Made by a program: the position numbers and the translations under genes. Shown piece by piece: positions 38,388-46,184 of a stretch of DNA of 64,000 bases. The stretch's first letter is position 1. Every line of letters begins with the position of its first letter. Location of the stretch: NCBI RefSeq assembly GCF_001434915.1, contig NZ_AZEF01000016.1, positions 62,001-126,000 of the forward strand, given 5' to 3'. The notes under the pieces are model-generated. The model was given only the letters and a program-made list of their open reading frames with translations, did not search any database and had not been told where the DNA came from. The DNA comes from Liquorilactobacillus capillatus DSM 19910. GTDB lineage: Bacteria > Bacillota > Bacilli > Lactobacillales > Lactobacillaceae.

Positions 38388-38448
38388 CATTGCTTAGCTG
38401 TCCATTTTTAAGAACTTATCCCGTGACAGGCAAAACAGTGTGTTTTTT
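38388..38448. terminator. Bidirectional terminator, small membrane protein / mnmG
   Basis: AAAAAACACA at the left pairs with TGTGTTTTTT at the right; GCTGTC/GACAGG extends the stem inside. T runs are present on both strands. Confidence 0.75.
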
Positions 38449-38449
38449 A

Positions 38450-40354
38450 TTAGATTTTAGCAATTCGTCCTTGTTCAATATAGATAGCCAAAATAGAAAG
38501 ATCGGCTGGGTTAACACCACTGATTCGGCTAGCTTGTGCCAATGTTGCTGGCTGGATCTTCTTAAGTTTTTGCTGAGCCTCAGTTGCTAAGCCTTCGATC
38601 GCATCATAATCGATTCGTTCCGGTATCTTCTTAGCTTCCATTCGTTTTAACTTTTCAATTTTCTGGTATGCTTTCTTAATATACCCTGCATATTTAATTT
38701 GGATTTCAACCTGCTCAATTATTCGATGATCCAATGGTTGTTCAGGTGCTGGGATAAACTGCAACAATTCAGTATAACTAACTTCCGGTCGGCGTAAAAA
38801 ATCACGTGCCAACACGCCATCTTTGAGCGGTGTATCACCTTTTGATGCTAAGAAAGCATTAACCTCATCATTAGGCTTGATCCGAATTTCTTTGAGTCGT
38901 TTTTCTTCTGCGGCCACAGCTGCTTTTTTGGCTTCAAAAGCTTCAAAACGTTCATCTGAGATCAAACCTAACTGGTGCCCTAGCTCTGTTAACCGTAAAT
39001 CCGCATTGTCATGCCGCAAGATTAAACGGTACTCTGCCCGTGATGTCAGTAACCGATAAGGCTCGTTAGTTCCCTTAGTAACTAGATCATCTACCATAAC
39101 ACCAATATAAGCATCACTGCGTTTTAAAATAACTTCTTCCTTACCTAATGCATGGCAACCGGCGTTAATACCCGCTAGCATTCCTTGCCCAGCTGCTTCT
39201 TCATACCCTGAAGTCCCATTAGTCTGACCAGCTGTATATAAACCACTAATGAGCTTAGTTTCCAATGTTGGCCGCAATTGATATGGTGAAACAATATCAT
39301 ATTCAATGGCATAGCCAGGACGCATCATCTCAGCCTGTTCTAATCCTTTGATTGAATGAACCATTTTCTGCTGAATTTCTTCTGGCATCGAAGTCGAGAG
39401 CCCTTGCAGATAGTACTCATCTGTATTGCGTCCCTCTGGCTCAATAAAGAGCTGATGACGTGGCTTATCTGCAAAACGAACGATCTTATCTTCAATTGAA
39501 GGGCAGTAACGCGGACCCACACCTTCAATAACCCCAGAAAACATTGGTGCACGGTCAAGATTAGCCCGAATTATTTTATGCGTCATCTCGTTAGTATATG
39601 TCAGCCAACAAGATAGTTGCTCTTTGACCGCAAGATATGCTTCATCACTTGACTCAAAACTGAAATGATTAGGTTCCTCATCGCCCTTTTGTTCTTCAGT
39701 CAGTGCATAATCAATGGTATTTCCATCTACTCGTGGCGGTGTTCCTGTTTTAAACCGTTTTAACTCAAAACCAAGTTTCTCCAAATTACCTGATAACTTC
39801 ATTGAAGGTTGCGAATTATTTGGACCAGATGAATACATCAGTTCTCCAATAATAATCTTTCCCCGTGCTGCCGTCCCAGTCGTTAAAACAACACTTTTAG
39901 CCCCATAACGAGCTCCGGTATTAGTAATAACACCCTTGACTACATTATCTTCAACGATTAGATCATCAACGATCCCTTGCCGTAGTGTCAAGTTAGGCTC
40001 ACGCTCGATCGTATGCTTCATTTCAATTGAATAAGCTCGCTTATCAGCTTGGGCCCGCAACGCACGTACAGCCGGTCCCTTACCCGTATTGAGCATCCGC
40101 ATCTGGACGTAGGTCTTATCAATATTACGCCCCATTTCACCACCTAATGCATCCACTTCACGTACCACGATCCCCTTAGCTGGGCCACCAATCGAAGGAT
40201 TGCATGGCATAAAAGCAACCATCTCTAGGTTAATTGTGACTAAAAGTGTTTTATTCCCCATTCGTGCTGCTGCCAAAGCTGCCTCACAACCGGCATGTCC
40301 AGCACCAACAACAATTACATCATATGTTTTACTTACATACTGCTTTACTTCCAT
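38450..40354 (-). CDS. mnmG: tRNA uridine-5-carboxymethylaminomethyl modification enzyme MnmG
   Basis: MnmG (GidA) works with MnmE to install the (carboxymethyl)aminomethyl group on U34 of tRNAs. The 634-residue protein is full length, with FAD motif [19 protein letters not shown] at residues ~14-32, [13 protein letters not shown] near residue 49, [17 protein letters not shown] near residue 377 and the C-terminal helical MnmE-binding domain. It follows mnmE by 39 bases. Its stop is almost inside the shared terminator. Confidence 0.96.
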   Translation of the reverse strand: MEVKQYVSKTYDVIVVGAGHAGCEAALAAARMGNKTLLVTINLEMVAFMPCNPSIGGPAKGIVVREVDALGGEMGRNIDKTYVQMRMLNTGKGPAVRALRAQADKRAYSIEMKHTIEREPNLTLRQGIVDDLIVEDNVVKGVITNTGARYGAKSVVLTTGTAARGKIIIGELMYSSGPNNSQPSMKLSGNLEKLGFELKRFKTGTPPRVDGNTIDYALTEEQKGDEEPNHFSFESSDEAYLAVKEQLSCWLTYTNEMTHKIIRANLDRAPMFSGVIEGVGPRYCPSIEDKIVRFADKPRHQLFIEPEGRNTDEYYLQGLSTSMPEEIQQKMVHSIKGLEQAEMMRPGYAIEYDIVSPYQLRPTLETKLISGLYTAGQTNGTSGYEEAAGQGMLAGINAGCHALGKEEVILKRSDAYIGVMVDDLVTKGTNEPYRLLTSRAEYRLILRHDNADLRLTELGHQLGLISDERFEAFEAKKAAVAAEEKRLKEIRIKPNDEVNAFLASKGDTPLKDGVLARDFLRRPEVSYTELLQFIPAPEQPLDHRIIEQVEIQIKYAGYIKKAYQKIEKLKRMEAKKIPERIDYDAIEGLATEAQQKLKKIQPATLAQASRISGVNPADLSILAIYIEQGRIAKI

Positions 40355-40393
40355 TTTAATCTCCTACCATATATAAAAGGTTATTATTTACTG

Positions 40394-41779
40394 TTACTTG
40401 CCTAAACAGAATTGACTGAAAAGCTGATTCAAAAGTTCATCTTGATAGCTATCACCCGTTATTTCCCCTAAGAGATCCCAGCAATTTGTCATATCAATTT
40501 GTACCAAGTCAACTGGCATATTCGCCTTGATCCCATCTAATACATTGTCCAGTGCATCTTCAGCCTGATTAAGCAAGGCTATATGACGTGCATTCGTCAC
40601 CATAACAGTTGTTTGGCTGTCCTCGATTCCACCAAAAAACAGCTTCGCGATTCTTTCTTCCAGCTGATCAAGTCCTGCATTCTTCAGGACAGAAGTTGTT
40701 AGCAACTCATCTGTACCAGTTAGTTTCTTCAACTCTGGCAATTCAATCTGTTGTGCTAGATCAACTTTGTTTAATAAAATAATCCGTTTCTTTTTAGAAG
40801 TCAATTCAACCAGGGCGCGGTCTTGTTCAGTTAGTTTTTGACTACTATCAAGGACCAGCATCACCAGATCAGCCTGATCAATTGCTTTTCTAGATCGCTC
40901 AACCCCAATTTTTTCAACTTTATCCGCTGTTTCACGAATTCCAGCCGTATCAACTAATTTCAGAGGAACACCATGGACATTCACATATTCTTCGATAACG
41001 TCTCTAGTCGTCCCAGCAACATCAGTCACAATCGCTTTATCTTCGTGTAATAACCGATTGAGCAAGCTTGATTTTCCAACATTAGGACGACCAACAATAG
41101 CCGTTGCTAATCCTTCCCGTAAAACCTTGCCTTGTTTAGCAGTCTGCAACAACTGCTGTATTCTTTTTTTCACATCAAGTGCTTTTTCTTTAAGAAGTCG
41201 AGTCGTCATTTCCTCAACTGCATCATATTCAGGATAGTCGATATTGACCTCGACTTGTGCTAAAACATCCAATATATCCTGCCGTAGGCTTTTAACAAGG
41301 TGGGCAAGATTTCCGTCTAGTTGATCTAAGGCAACCTTCATTGAGCGGTCAGTTTTAGCTCGAATAAGGTCCATCACAGCTTCGGCTTGCGATAGATCAA
41401 TCCTTCCGTGGAGAAAAGCACGCTTTGTAAATTCCCCTGGTTCAGCTAAACGTGCCCCATTACTTAACAGCAGCTGTAAAATGCGATTTGTTGCTACTAT
41501 CCCTCCATGGCAGTTGATCTCAATGGTATCTTCACGTGTAAAGGTTTTAGGTGCCCGCATAACGGAAACCATTACCTCGTCTATTTCCTGCTTTGTTTTA
41601 GGATCAAGAATATGTCCATAATTAATTGTATGACTCGCAACTTGTGCAAGATCTTTCCCTGCAAAAACTTTTTCTGCAATAAGGATTGCTTCTTCCCCGC
41701 TTAGCCGCACGATAGATATCGCTCCTTCGCCAGGTGGAGTGGAAATAGCAGCAATCGTATCAAATTCTGTTGTTGTCAC
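40394..41779 (-). CDS. mnmE: tRNA modification GTPase MnmE
   Basis: MnmE (TrmE) is the GTPase partner of MnmG. Starting at the GTG at 41779 (AAGGAGG eight bases upstream), it has 461 residues, the family length; an in-frame ATG at 41842 would place 21 codons inside a terminator hairpin. Domains: N-terminal tetrahydrofolate-binding domain, helical domain and G domain with P-loop [12 protein letters not shown] near residue 226, [12 protein letters not shown] and NKVD, ending in the formyl-THF-related C-terminal CLGK. It is not preceded by jag/yidC/rnpA as in many lactobacilli. Confidence 0.95.
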   Translation of the reverse strand: MTTTEFDTIAAISTPPGEGAISIVRLSGEEAILIAEKVFAGKDLAQVASHTINYGHILDPKTKQEIDEVMVSVMRAPKTFTREDTIEINCHGGIVATNRILQLLLSNGARLAEPGEFTKRAFLHGRIDLSQAEAVMDLIRAKTDRSMKVALDQLDGNLAHLVKSLRQDILDVLAQVEVNIDYPEYDAVEEMTTRLLKEKALDVKKRIQQLLQTAKQGKVLREGLATAIVGRPNVGKSSLLNRLLHEDKAIVTDVAGTTRDVIEEYVNVHGVPLKLVDTAGIRETADKVEKIGVERSRKAIDQADLVMLVLDSSQKLTEQDRALVELTSKKKRIILLNKVDLAQQIELPELKKLTGTDELLTTSVLKNAGLDQLEERIAKLFFGGIEDSQTTVMVTNARHIALLNQAEDALDNVLDGIKANMPVDLVQIDMTNCWDLLGEITGDSYQDELLNQLFSQFCLGK

Positions 41780-41803
41780 CAAGTCTTCCTCCTTTTTAGA
41801 CAA

Positions 41804-41850
41804 TAAAAAAAGTGCCACTCCACGCCAAAAAAACGTGGACAAAGCACTTT
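41804..41850 (-). terminator. Intrinsic terminator in the mnmE leader
   Basis: AAAGTGC-x5-CCACG pairs with CGTGG-x4-GCACTTT, followed by a run of seven T residues (minus strand). It lies between the mnmE promoter at 41888-41916 and the mnmE ribosome site, so it would stop leader transcripts unless read through. It may be an attenuator. Confidence 0.7.
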
Positions 41851-41887
41851 GACTACTTTATCAATTAAGATAAGAATGATTGCTTAT

Positions 41888-41916
41888 AATATACTTTTAA
41901 ACATCCTAATTGTCAA
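41888..41916 (-). promoter_or_regulatory. Strong promoter of mnmE-mnmG
   Basis: Perfect -35 TTGACA (41911-41916), 17-base spacer, -10 TATATT (41888-41893). The expected start is near 41880, giving a ~100-base leader. Confidence 0.75.
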
Positions 41917-42345
41917 TAAGTACCCTTAAATTCTATACTTACTGTAAGGACCTGACCATACATAGCAAAACAACAGCCAGACTGAATCCACTATTAGTGA
42001 ACTCGTTTTTCTGCTGTGATGGATGAAGCTGCTACATGTGATAACCAAACCACACTTAAAAACCTCACCGATCCAGCATAGTCTAACTGCTGTTTGTAAA
42101 GGATTTATAACCAAGGGTATCTTACCCGCTGTATCTAAGAAACAACAAATCTACTAATACCTCTCAGATTACAATCCTCTACTTCTTTGATTGTAATCGT
42201 TTATTATAGTAAGTTCAATCATTATAAAATATTTTTTACAATCTTTTCCAACTATAAATAGCGCAGGAAATATCCACCACCATAATCAATAATTCAAATC
42301 AGCCAAAATTACGCAACTTATAGAATTTCTTTATCCCTGCTCAAA
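41917..42345. other. Long non-coding gap between mnmE and ilvE
   Basis: About 430 bases with no convincing gene. A 62-codon open frame on the minus strand (41926-42114) has no ribosome site or family resemblance. The stretch contains a perfect inverted repeat (42168-42199) and is followed by a terminator (42346-42372), so a small RNA or decayed gene is possible. Confidence 0.5.
42168..42199. repeat. Perfect 10-base inverted repeat
   Basis: GATTACAATC (42168-42177) and GATTGTAATC (42190-42199) are exact complements with a 12-base loop. It may be an operator or an RNA hairpin; no gene is adjacent. Confidence 0.6.
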
Positions 42346-42372
42346 GGAGAGTTGCGTTGCTCTCCAATTTTT
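42346..42372 (+). terminator. Terminator-like hairpin with no gene upstream
   Basis: GGAGAG (42346-42351) pairs with CTCTCC (42360-42365), then AATTTTT. ACGCAAC at 42311-42317 is complementary to GTTGCGT at 42351-42357 in the loop, giving a possible alternative or pseudoknotted fold. It ends 43 bases before the ilvE promoter. Confidence 0.55.
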
Positions 42373-42414
42373 CCTTGAGTTTTATTGAAAATGAAATTTT
42401 AATTAAAAAAACAC

Positions 42415-42442
42415 TTGCAATTCTAATTGTTTTAGTTATAAT
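42415..42442 (+). promoter_or_regulatory. Promoter of the ilvE operon
   Basis: TTGCAA (42415-42420), 16 bases, TATAAT (42437-42442). The transcript would begin near 42449, giving a leader of more than 300 bases before ilvE. CTAATT/AATTAG half-sites overlap the spacer and may be an operator. Confidence 0.7.
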
Positions 42443-42495
42443 TAGTTTTATCAATTACAAATACTGCTATTAACAGCAGAAGGGAGTTAAATAGT

Positions 42496-42609
42496 ATGTT
42501 GCAATCTTGTAGAACCATTTTAACCAAAAGTCCTACTACAACTGAATACCTAGTGAGCCTAGTCATTATTAACATGCGCGATATGCTGTTTAATGTCTCG
42601 GCTGCTTGA
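42496..42609 (+). CDS. Branched-chain-rich leader peptide of the ilvE attenuator
   Basis: A 37-codon frame starts at an ATG with GGGAG nine bases upstream and ends at TGA (42607-42609). Eleven residues are Leu, Val or Ile, and codons 19-25 read Leu-Val-Ser-Leu-Val-Ile-Ile. These control codons end just before the first arm of the antiterminator (42576-42600), which is codons 27/28-35. A ribosome waiting for charged Leu, Val or Ile tRNA would leave that arm free; one that reaches the stop would cover it. This is the layout of leader peptides such as ilvL/leuL. The small peptide itself probably has no other role. Confidence 0.8.
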   Translation: MLQSCRTILTKSPTTTEYLVSLVIINMRDMLFNVSAA

Positions 42610-42635
42610 TTACGAGAACATTAACGCTATCGCGC
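42576..42635 (+). promoter_or_regulatory. Antiterminator of the ilvE leader
   Basis: Arm A (42576-42600) and arm B (42613-42635) can form about 22 base pairs: an uninterrupted 8-bp block (GCGCGATA with TATCGCGC) and further blocks with single-base bulges. The loop contains the leader stop codon. Arm B includes 42623-42635, which is also the 5' arm of the terminator that follows, so the two folds exclude each other. Confidence 0.8.
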
Positions 42636-42664
42636 TAAGAAGACTTAGGCGATGGCGTTTTTTT
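42623..42664 (+). terminator. First attenuator terminator of the ilvE leader
   Basis: AACGCTATCGC (42623-42633) pairs with GCGATGGCGTT (42649-42659) with one wobble, extended by CTAAG/CTTAG around an AAGA tetraloop, followed by seven T residues (42658-42664). Confidence 0.9.
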
Positions 42665-42708
42665 GGCACCTGTCATCGCTTAGTCTCAGCGAAGCAGGTG
42701 TCTTTTTT
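42665..42708 (+). terminator. Second, tandem terminator of the ilvE leader
   Basis: GGCACCTG (42665-42672) pairs with CAGGTGTC (42695-42702), with TCGC/GCGA inside, then six T residues. Its inner 5' segment (42674-42685) can also pair with the 3' arm of the first terminator (42642-42654), so opening the first could disable the second. Confidence 0.85.
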
Positions 42709-42762
42709 CATCATTATTTAATGAAATAGCGTCTTTGTAACAATTTAAAGGAGGAACTTTAT

Positions 42763-43806
42763 ATGACAATGTCAGGAAAAAAAGCAGTTCAACCACAGGA
42801 GATCGATTGGAATAATCTTGGCTTTAACTACATGAATCTACCTTATCGCTATCGTGCTTATTGGCGTGATGGTGAATGGCAAGAGACAGGTTTAACTGAA
42901 GATGCCAATGTTACTATCAGCGAAGGGTCAACTTGTCTGCATTATGGTCAAGAAGTCTTCGAAGGGCTGAAAGCCTATCGTTGTAAAGACGGCAGTATTA
43001 ACCTCTTTCGTCCGGATCAAAATGCAGCCCGCATGCAAAAAAGTTGCGAACGTTTGATGATGCCTAAGGTTCCAACCGAAATGTTTGTTGCTGCTCTTAA
43101 AGAAGTTGTACATGCAAATGAAGCTTATATTCCTCCTTACGGTACAGGTGGCACACTTTACTTACGTCCTTACCTTATTGGTGTTGGTGATAACATTGGT
43201 GTCCATCCCGCTCAAGAATATATTTTCTCCATCTTTGCAATGCCTGTTGGTAATTACTTTAAAGGCGGTTTGACCCCTACCAACTTTGTTGCCTCTGAAT
43301 ACGACCGTGCTGCACATAAGGGTACCGGTGCCAGCAAAGTTGGCGGTAACTATGCTGCCAGTCTCTTTCCCGGCCAACTCGCACATGACGCTGGCTTCTC
43401 AGATTGTATCTATCTTGATCCAATTGAACACCGCAAAATTGAAGAAGTTGGTTCAGCTAACTTCTTCGGTATTACAAAGGACGGCAAATTTGTGACACCT
43501 AAATCCCCATCGATTCTGCCTAGTGTAACTAAATATTCTCTGCTTTACTTAGCAGAACATCGACTAGGCATGCAAACTGAACAAGGTGATATCTATATCG
43601 ACCAACTAGATCACTTTGCAGAAGCCGGTGCTTGCGGAACTGCCGCGGTGATCTCACCCATTGGTGGTTTCAAGTACGGTGATAACTTCCACGTCTTTTA
43701 CAGTGAGACTGAAGTTGGCCCTGTAACCCGTAAATTATATGATGAATTAACCGGCATCCAATTTGGAGATGTTGATGCACCTGCAGGCTGGATCGAAAAG
43801 GTTTAA
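42763..43806 (+). CDS. ilvE: Branched-chain amino acid aminotransferase
   Basis: IlvE interconverts Leu, Ile and Val with their 2-keto acids using PLP and glutamate/2-oxoglutarate. The 347-residue fold-type IV enzyme is full length: HYGQEVFEGLKAYR near residue 66, RPYLIGVG near residue 130, the PLP-lysine motif ASKVGGNYAAS near residue 188 and FFGI/EVGPVTRKLYDELTGIQ toward the end. AAAGGAGG precedes the ATG. It heads a three-gene operon with a carrier-like protein and L-HicDH, behind a leader with two terminators. Confidence 0.96.
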   Translation: MTMSGKKAVQPQEIDWNNLGFNYMNLPYRYRAYWRDGEWQETGLTEDANVTISEGSTCLHYGQEVFEGLKAYRCKDGSINLFRPDQNAARMQKSCERLMMPKVPTEMFVAALKEVVHANEAYIPPYGTGGTLYLRPYLIGVGDNIGVHPAQEYIFSIFAMPVGNYFKGGLTPTNFVASEYDRAAHKGTGASKVGGNYAASLFPGQLAHDAGFSDCIYLDPIEHRKIEEVGSANFFGITKDGKFVTPKSPSILPSVTKYSLLYLAEHRLGMQTEQGDIYIDQLDHFAEAGACGTAAVISPIGGFKYGDNFHVFYSETEVGPVTRKLYDELTGIQFGDVDAPAGWIEKV

Positions 43807-43836
43807 CTATTTAAAAACTTCGAAGGAGTGTTAATT

Positions 43837-44919
43837 ATGGAAAATGCTGAGGCACAGAAAAATCTTACCGTTAAAGACTATGCATACCGGATTACCGCCG
43901 CAATTGCTAATGCTATTTTAGTGACATTAGGAATTGGGCTCCTACTACAAACATTTGCGTCCTTTGTCCACTGGAATGCACTTTCCCAAGTCGGCTTGAT
44001 TGCAAATAGTCTTCTTGCCCCAGCACTAGGAGTTGCAGTTGCTTCTCAGCTAGGGACCAACTCCCTTGTTATGTTCAGTGCAATGATTTCGTCAACCATC
44101 GGTGCCAATGCCGTTCACTTTACGACTGGTGCTGTTAATGGTACTACAGCTACCGGTGCTAACCTGATGCAAGCTGCTGGTTCAATCACACTTTCAACTG
44201 GACAACCGATCAGCGCTGTTTTAGCTGGCTTAATTGCAGCTTTAGTTGGTAAATATTTAACTGGCAAAACACCGCTAGATATGATGCTTGTTCCGCTTGC
44301 AGCAACCTTTATTGGGGGCGTTGCCGGTTTAGGTCTGGCAGCTGTTACGACTCCACTCTTACTAGGAGTCAGTGCTTATATTGCAGAAACAATGCAGGTC
44401 AACCCATTAATTGGTTCAATCTGTGTCTCTGTTGTCTGGGCATTATTCTTAATGACACCCGCTTCTTCTGCAGCATTAGCGATCGCCTTGACACTTGATC
44501 CTATTTCTTCTGCTGCAGCCTTGATCGGAACGACCTCGCAGTTCGTTGCTTTCACTGTTATGTCTTTCCGACAAAATAATCTAGGCGCAAACATTGCACA
44601 GGGAATTATTACCCCTAAGGTCCAATTCCCCAACCTGCTGCTTAATCCGTATCTGTTACTGCCTTCTATGCTCTCTGCAATTGTCTGTGCACCAATTGCG
44701 ACAATTTTCTTCGGGTTCCGATCAACCTATAAACTAGCTGGTTTGGGGCTTAACTCATTCATTGCACCATTAGCTTACGCAGCACAGGGATGGGGAGACC
44801 TTGCAGTCTATCTGTTCACAGGAGTTGTTTTACCTGCTGCTATCTCACTTGTCGCTTATAGTATGATGAAAAAGGCTGGTTTTATCCGAAATAATCAGTT
44901 GCACTTAGAAATCGTATAA
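43837..44919 (+). CDS. PfoR/PTS_EIIC_2-type membrane protein (orphan carrier)
   Basis: The ~360-residue protein has about nine or ten hydrophobic segments rich in Ala, Gly and Leu, as in the COG3641/PTS_EIIC_2 family (PfoR-like). It begins at an ATG with AAGGAG nine bases upstream. No EIIA, EIIB or sugar-catabolic gene is near, and no phosphorylatable EIIB motif is present, so it is unlikely to be a working sugar PTS by itself. Its position between ilvE and hicDH suggests transport of branched-chain 2-keto or 2-hydroxy acids, or of the amino acids (inference only). Confidence 0.75.
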   Translation: MENAEAQKNLTVKDYAYRITAAIANAILVTLGIGLLLQTFASFVHWNALSQVGLIANSLLAPALGVAVASQLGTNSLVMFSAMISSTIGANAVHFTTGAVNGTTATGANLMQAAGSITLSTGQPISAVLAGLIAALVGKYLTGKTPLDMMLVPLAATFIGGVAGLGLAAVTTPLLLGVSAYIAETMQVNPLIGSICVSVVWALFLMTPASSAALAIALTLDPISSAAALIGTTSQFVAFTVMSFRQNNLGANIAQGIITPKVQFPNLLLNPYLLLPSMLSAIVCAPIATIFFGFRSTYKLAGLGLNSFIAPLAYAAQGWGDLAVYLFTGVVLPAAISLVAYSMMKKAGFIRNNQLHLEIV

Positions 44920-44963
44920 TAATTGATATACAAGTTATTAACTTAAGAGAGGAATTTACTTTT

Positions 44964-45881
44964 ATGGGAAGAAAATACGCAATTGTCGGTGTTGGTCATG
45001 TAGGTGCAACCATTGCTTTTGCCCTTGTTACCAAAGGTGACGCAGATCAATTAGTTTTAATTGATAAAAACGAGAAAAAAGCTCGTGCTGAACAGCTTGA
45101 TTTACAAGATGCAACAGCACGTCTTGAAACACGTCCTAAAATTAAGATTCAGGATTATGCTGAACTAGCTGATACAGATATTTTATTTATTACTGCTGGA
45201 AACATTCATGCACTTGACAACGCCAGCGGTAATCGTTGGGCAGAATTTGAATATACACGTGAAATTGTTAAAGATATCGCCCCTAAAATCAAGAAAAGCG
45301 GTTTTCATGGTATTCTAATCGATACAATGAACCCTTGTGATGCAATTTCACAATATCTTCAAAAAGAGATTGGTCTGCCAGGCTCCCAAGTTCTTGGAAC
45401 AGGGACTTTCCTTGATACTGCACGGATGCAACGTGTTGTCGCAGAACAGTTTAATGTTGATCCCAAAAACGTTGCTGGTTTTGTCTACGGCGAGCACGGT
45501 GAATCGCAATTTGTCGCTTGGTCAACGGTGAAAGTTAATGGTCTTGACGTTTTACCACTTGCACAAGCTCATAATCTTGATCTCACTGAGCTTGAATCGC
45601 AAGCAAGATCCGGTGGCTGGGCAATCCACTCTGGTAAAGGCTATACAAGCTACGCTATCGCGACATGTGCAGTAAAATTAAGCCGCGCCGTTTTGGATGA
45701 TGCTCACCTTATGTGCCCATGCTCTTCTTACAATAAAAAATACGACTCTTATGTCGGACAACCAGGAATTATTGGTAAGAATGGTGTGGAAGAGTTAATT
45801 GATATTCCATTATCTAATACCGAAGAAACTAAGTTGGCTAACTCTGCTGCAACTATTCGTGAAAAATTTGCAACGATGTAA
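44964..45881 (+). CDS. hicD: L-2-hydroxyisocaproate dehydrogenase (L-HicDH)
   Basis: L-HicDH belongs to the lactate/malate dehydrogenase family and reduces 2-keto acids of Leu, Ile, Val, Met or Phe to L-2-hydroxy acids with NADH. The 305-residue protein has the NAD motif IVGVGHVGATIAFAL near residue 7, D at the end of beta-2 (LIDKNE), NTMNPCDA-type active-site loop (DTMNPCDAIS) and the catalytic histidine motif YGEHGESQFVAWS near residue 175. It is the last gene of the ilvE operon. Together with IlvE it would turn branched-chain amino acids into hydroxy acids while regenerating NAD+. Confidence 0.9.
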   Translation: MGRKYAIVGVGHVGATIAFALVTKGDADQLVLIDKNEKKARAEQLDLQDATARLETRPKIKIQDYAELADTDILFITAGNIHALDNASGNRWAEFEYTREIVKDIAPKIKKSGFHGILIDTMNPCDAISQYLQKEIGLPGSQVLGTGTFLDTARMQRVVAEQFNVDPKNVAGFVYGEHGESQFVAWSTVKVNGLDVLPLAQAHNLDLTELESQARSGGWAIHSGKGYTSYAIATCAVKLSRAVLDDAHLMCPCSSYNKKYDSYVGQPGIIGKNGVEELIDIPLSNTEETKLANSAATIREKFATM

Positions 45882-45934
45882 TTCTAAAACAGATGCTGGT
45901 TTAATCATATACGTTCTAAAAAAACATCTGAAAA

Positions 45935-45967
45935 GGGTTCGGGACGAAAGTCTCGAACTCTTTTTTT
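45935..45967 (+). terminator. Terminator of the ilvE-hicD operon
   Basis: GGGTTCGGGAC pairs with GTCTCGAACTC around a GAAA tetraloop, followed by seven T residues. Confidence 0.95.
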
Positions 45968-46041
45968 GTGTTTTGTGGTTTCGAATATCCAGTACTTAAA
46001 CATGTACCAAAAAGACGGGAAATTGATGCTTACCGTAAATC

Positions 46042-46066
46042 AGATAATCCGTTCACGGGATTATCT
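46042..46066. repeat. Perfect 9-base inverted repeat
   Basis: AGATAATCC and GGATTATCT flank a 7-base spacer in the convergent gap between hicD and gltD. No T run follows on either strand, so it is not a canonical terminator. The rest of the gap (45968-46184) shows nothing else. Confidence 0.5.
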
Positions 46067-46184
46067 CTGCCTTGTACTTGCACTATTAATGTTCTCCAAC
46101 TAAACACCTTTTAGCCACTCTCTTTTTCTTAATATGGTTACTGTACTCCTAAAAAAACTATATTATTCTAGTCATGAATTAAAT

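Noticed and set aside
41926-42114. 62-codon minus-strand frame in the mnmE-ilvE gap
   Set aside because: No ribosome site and no family resemblance; likely chance.
42623-42708. Tandem terminators as the simple end of an upstream small RNA
   Set aside because: The strong promoter at 42415, leader frame and mutually exclusive arms before them fit attenuation of ilvE; simple termination would leave ilvE without a visible promoter.
42449-42762. T-box riboswitch upstream of ilvE
   Set aside because: I find no T-box bulge (TGGxACCGCG-type) or specifier-loop architecture; the leader peptide and hairpins explain the region better.
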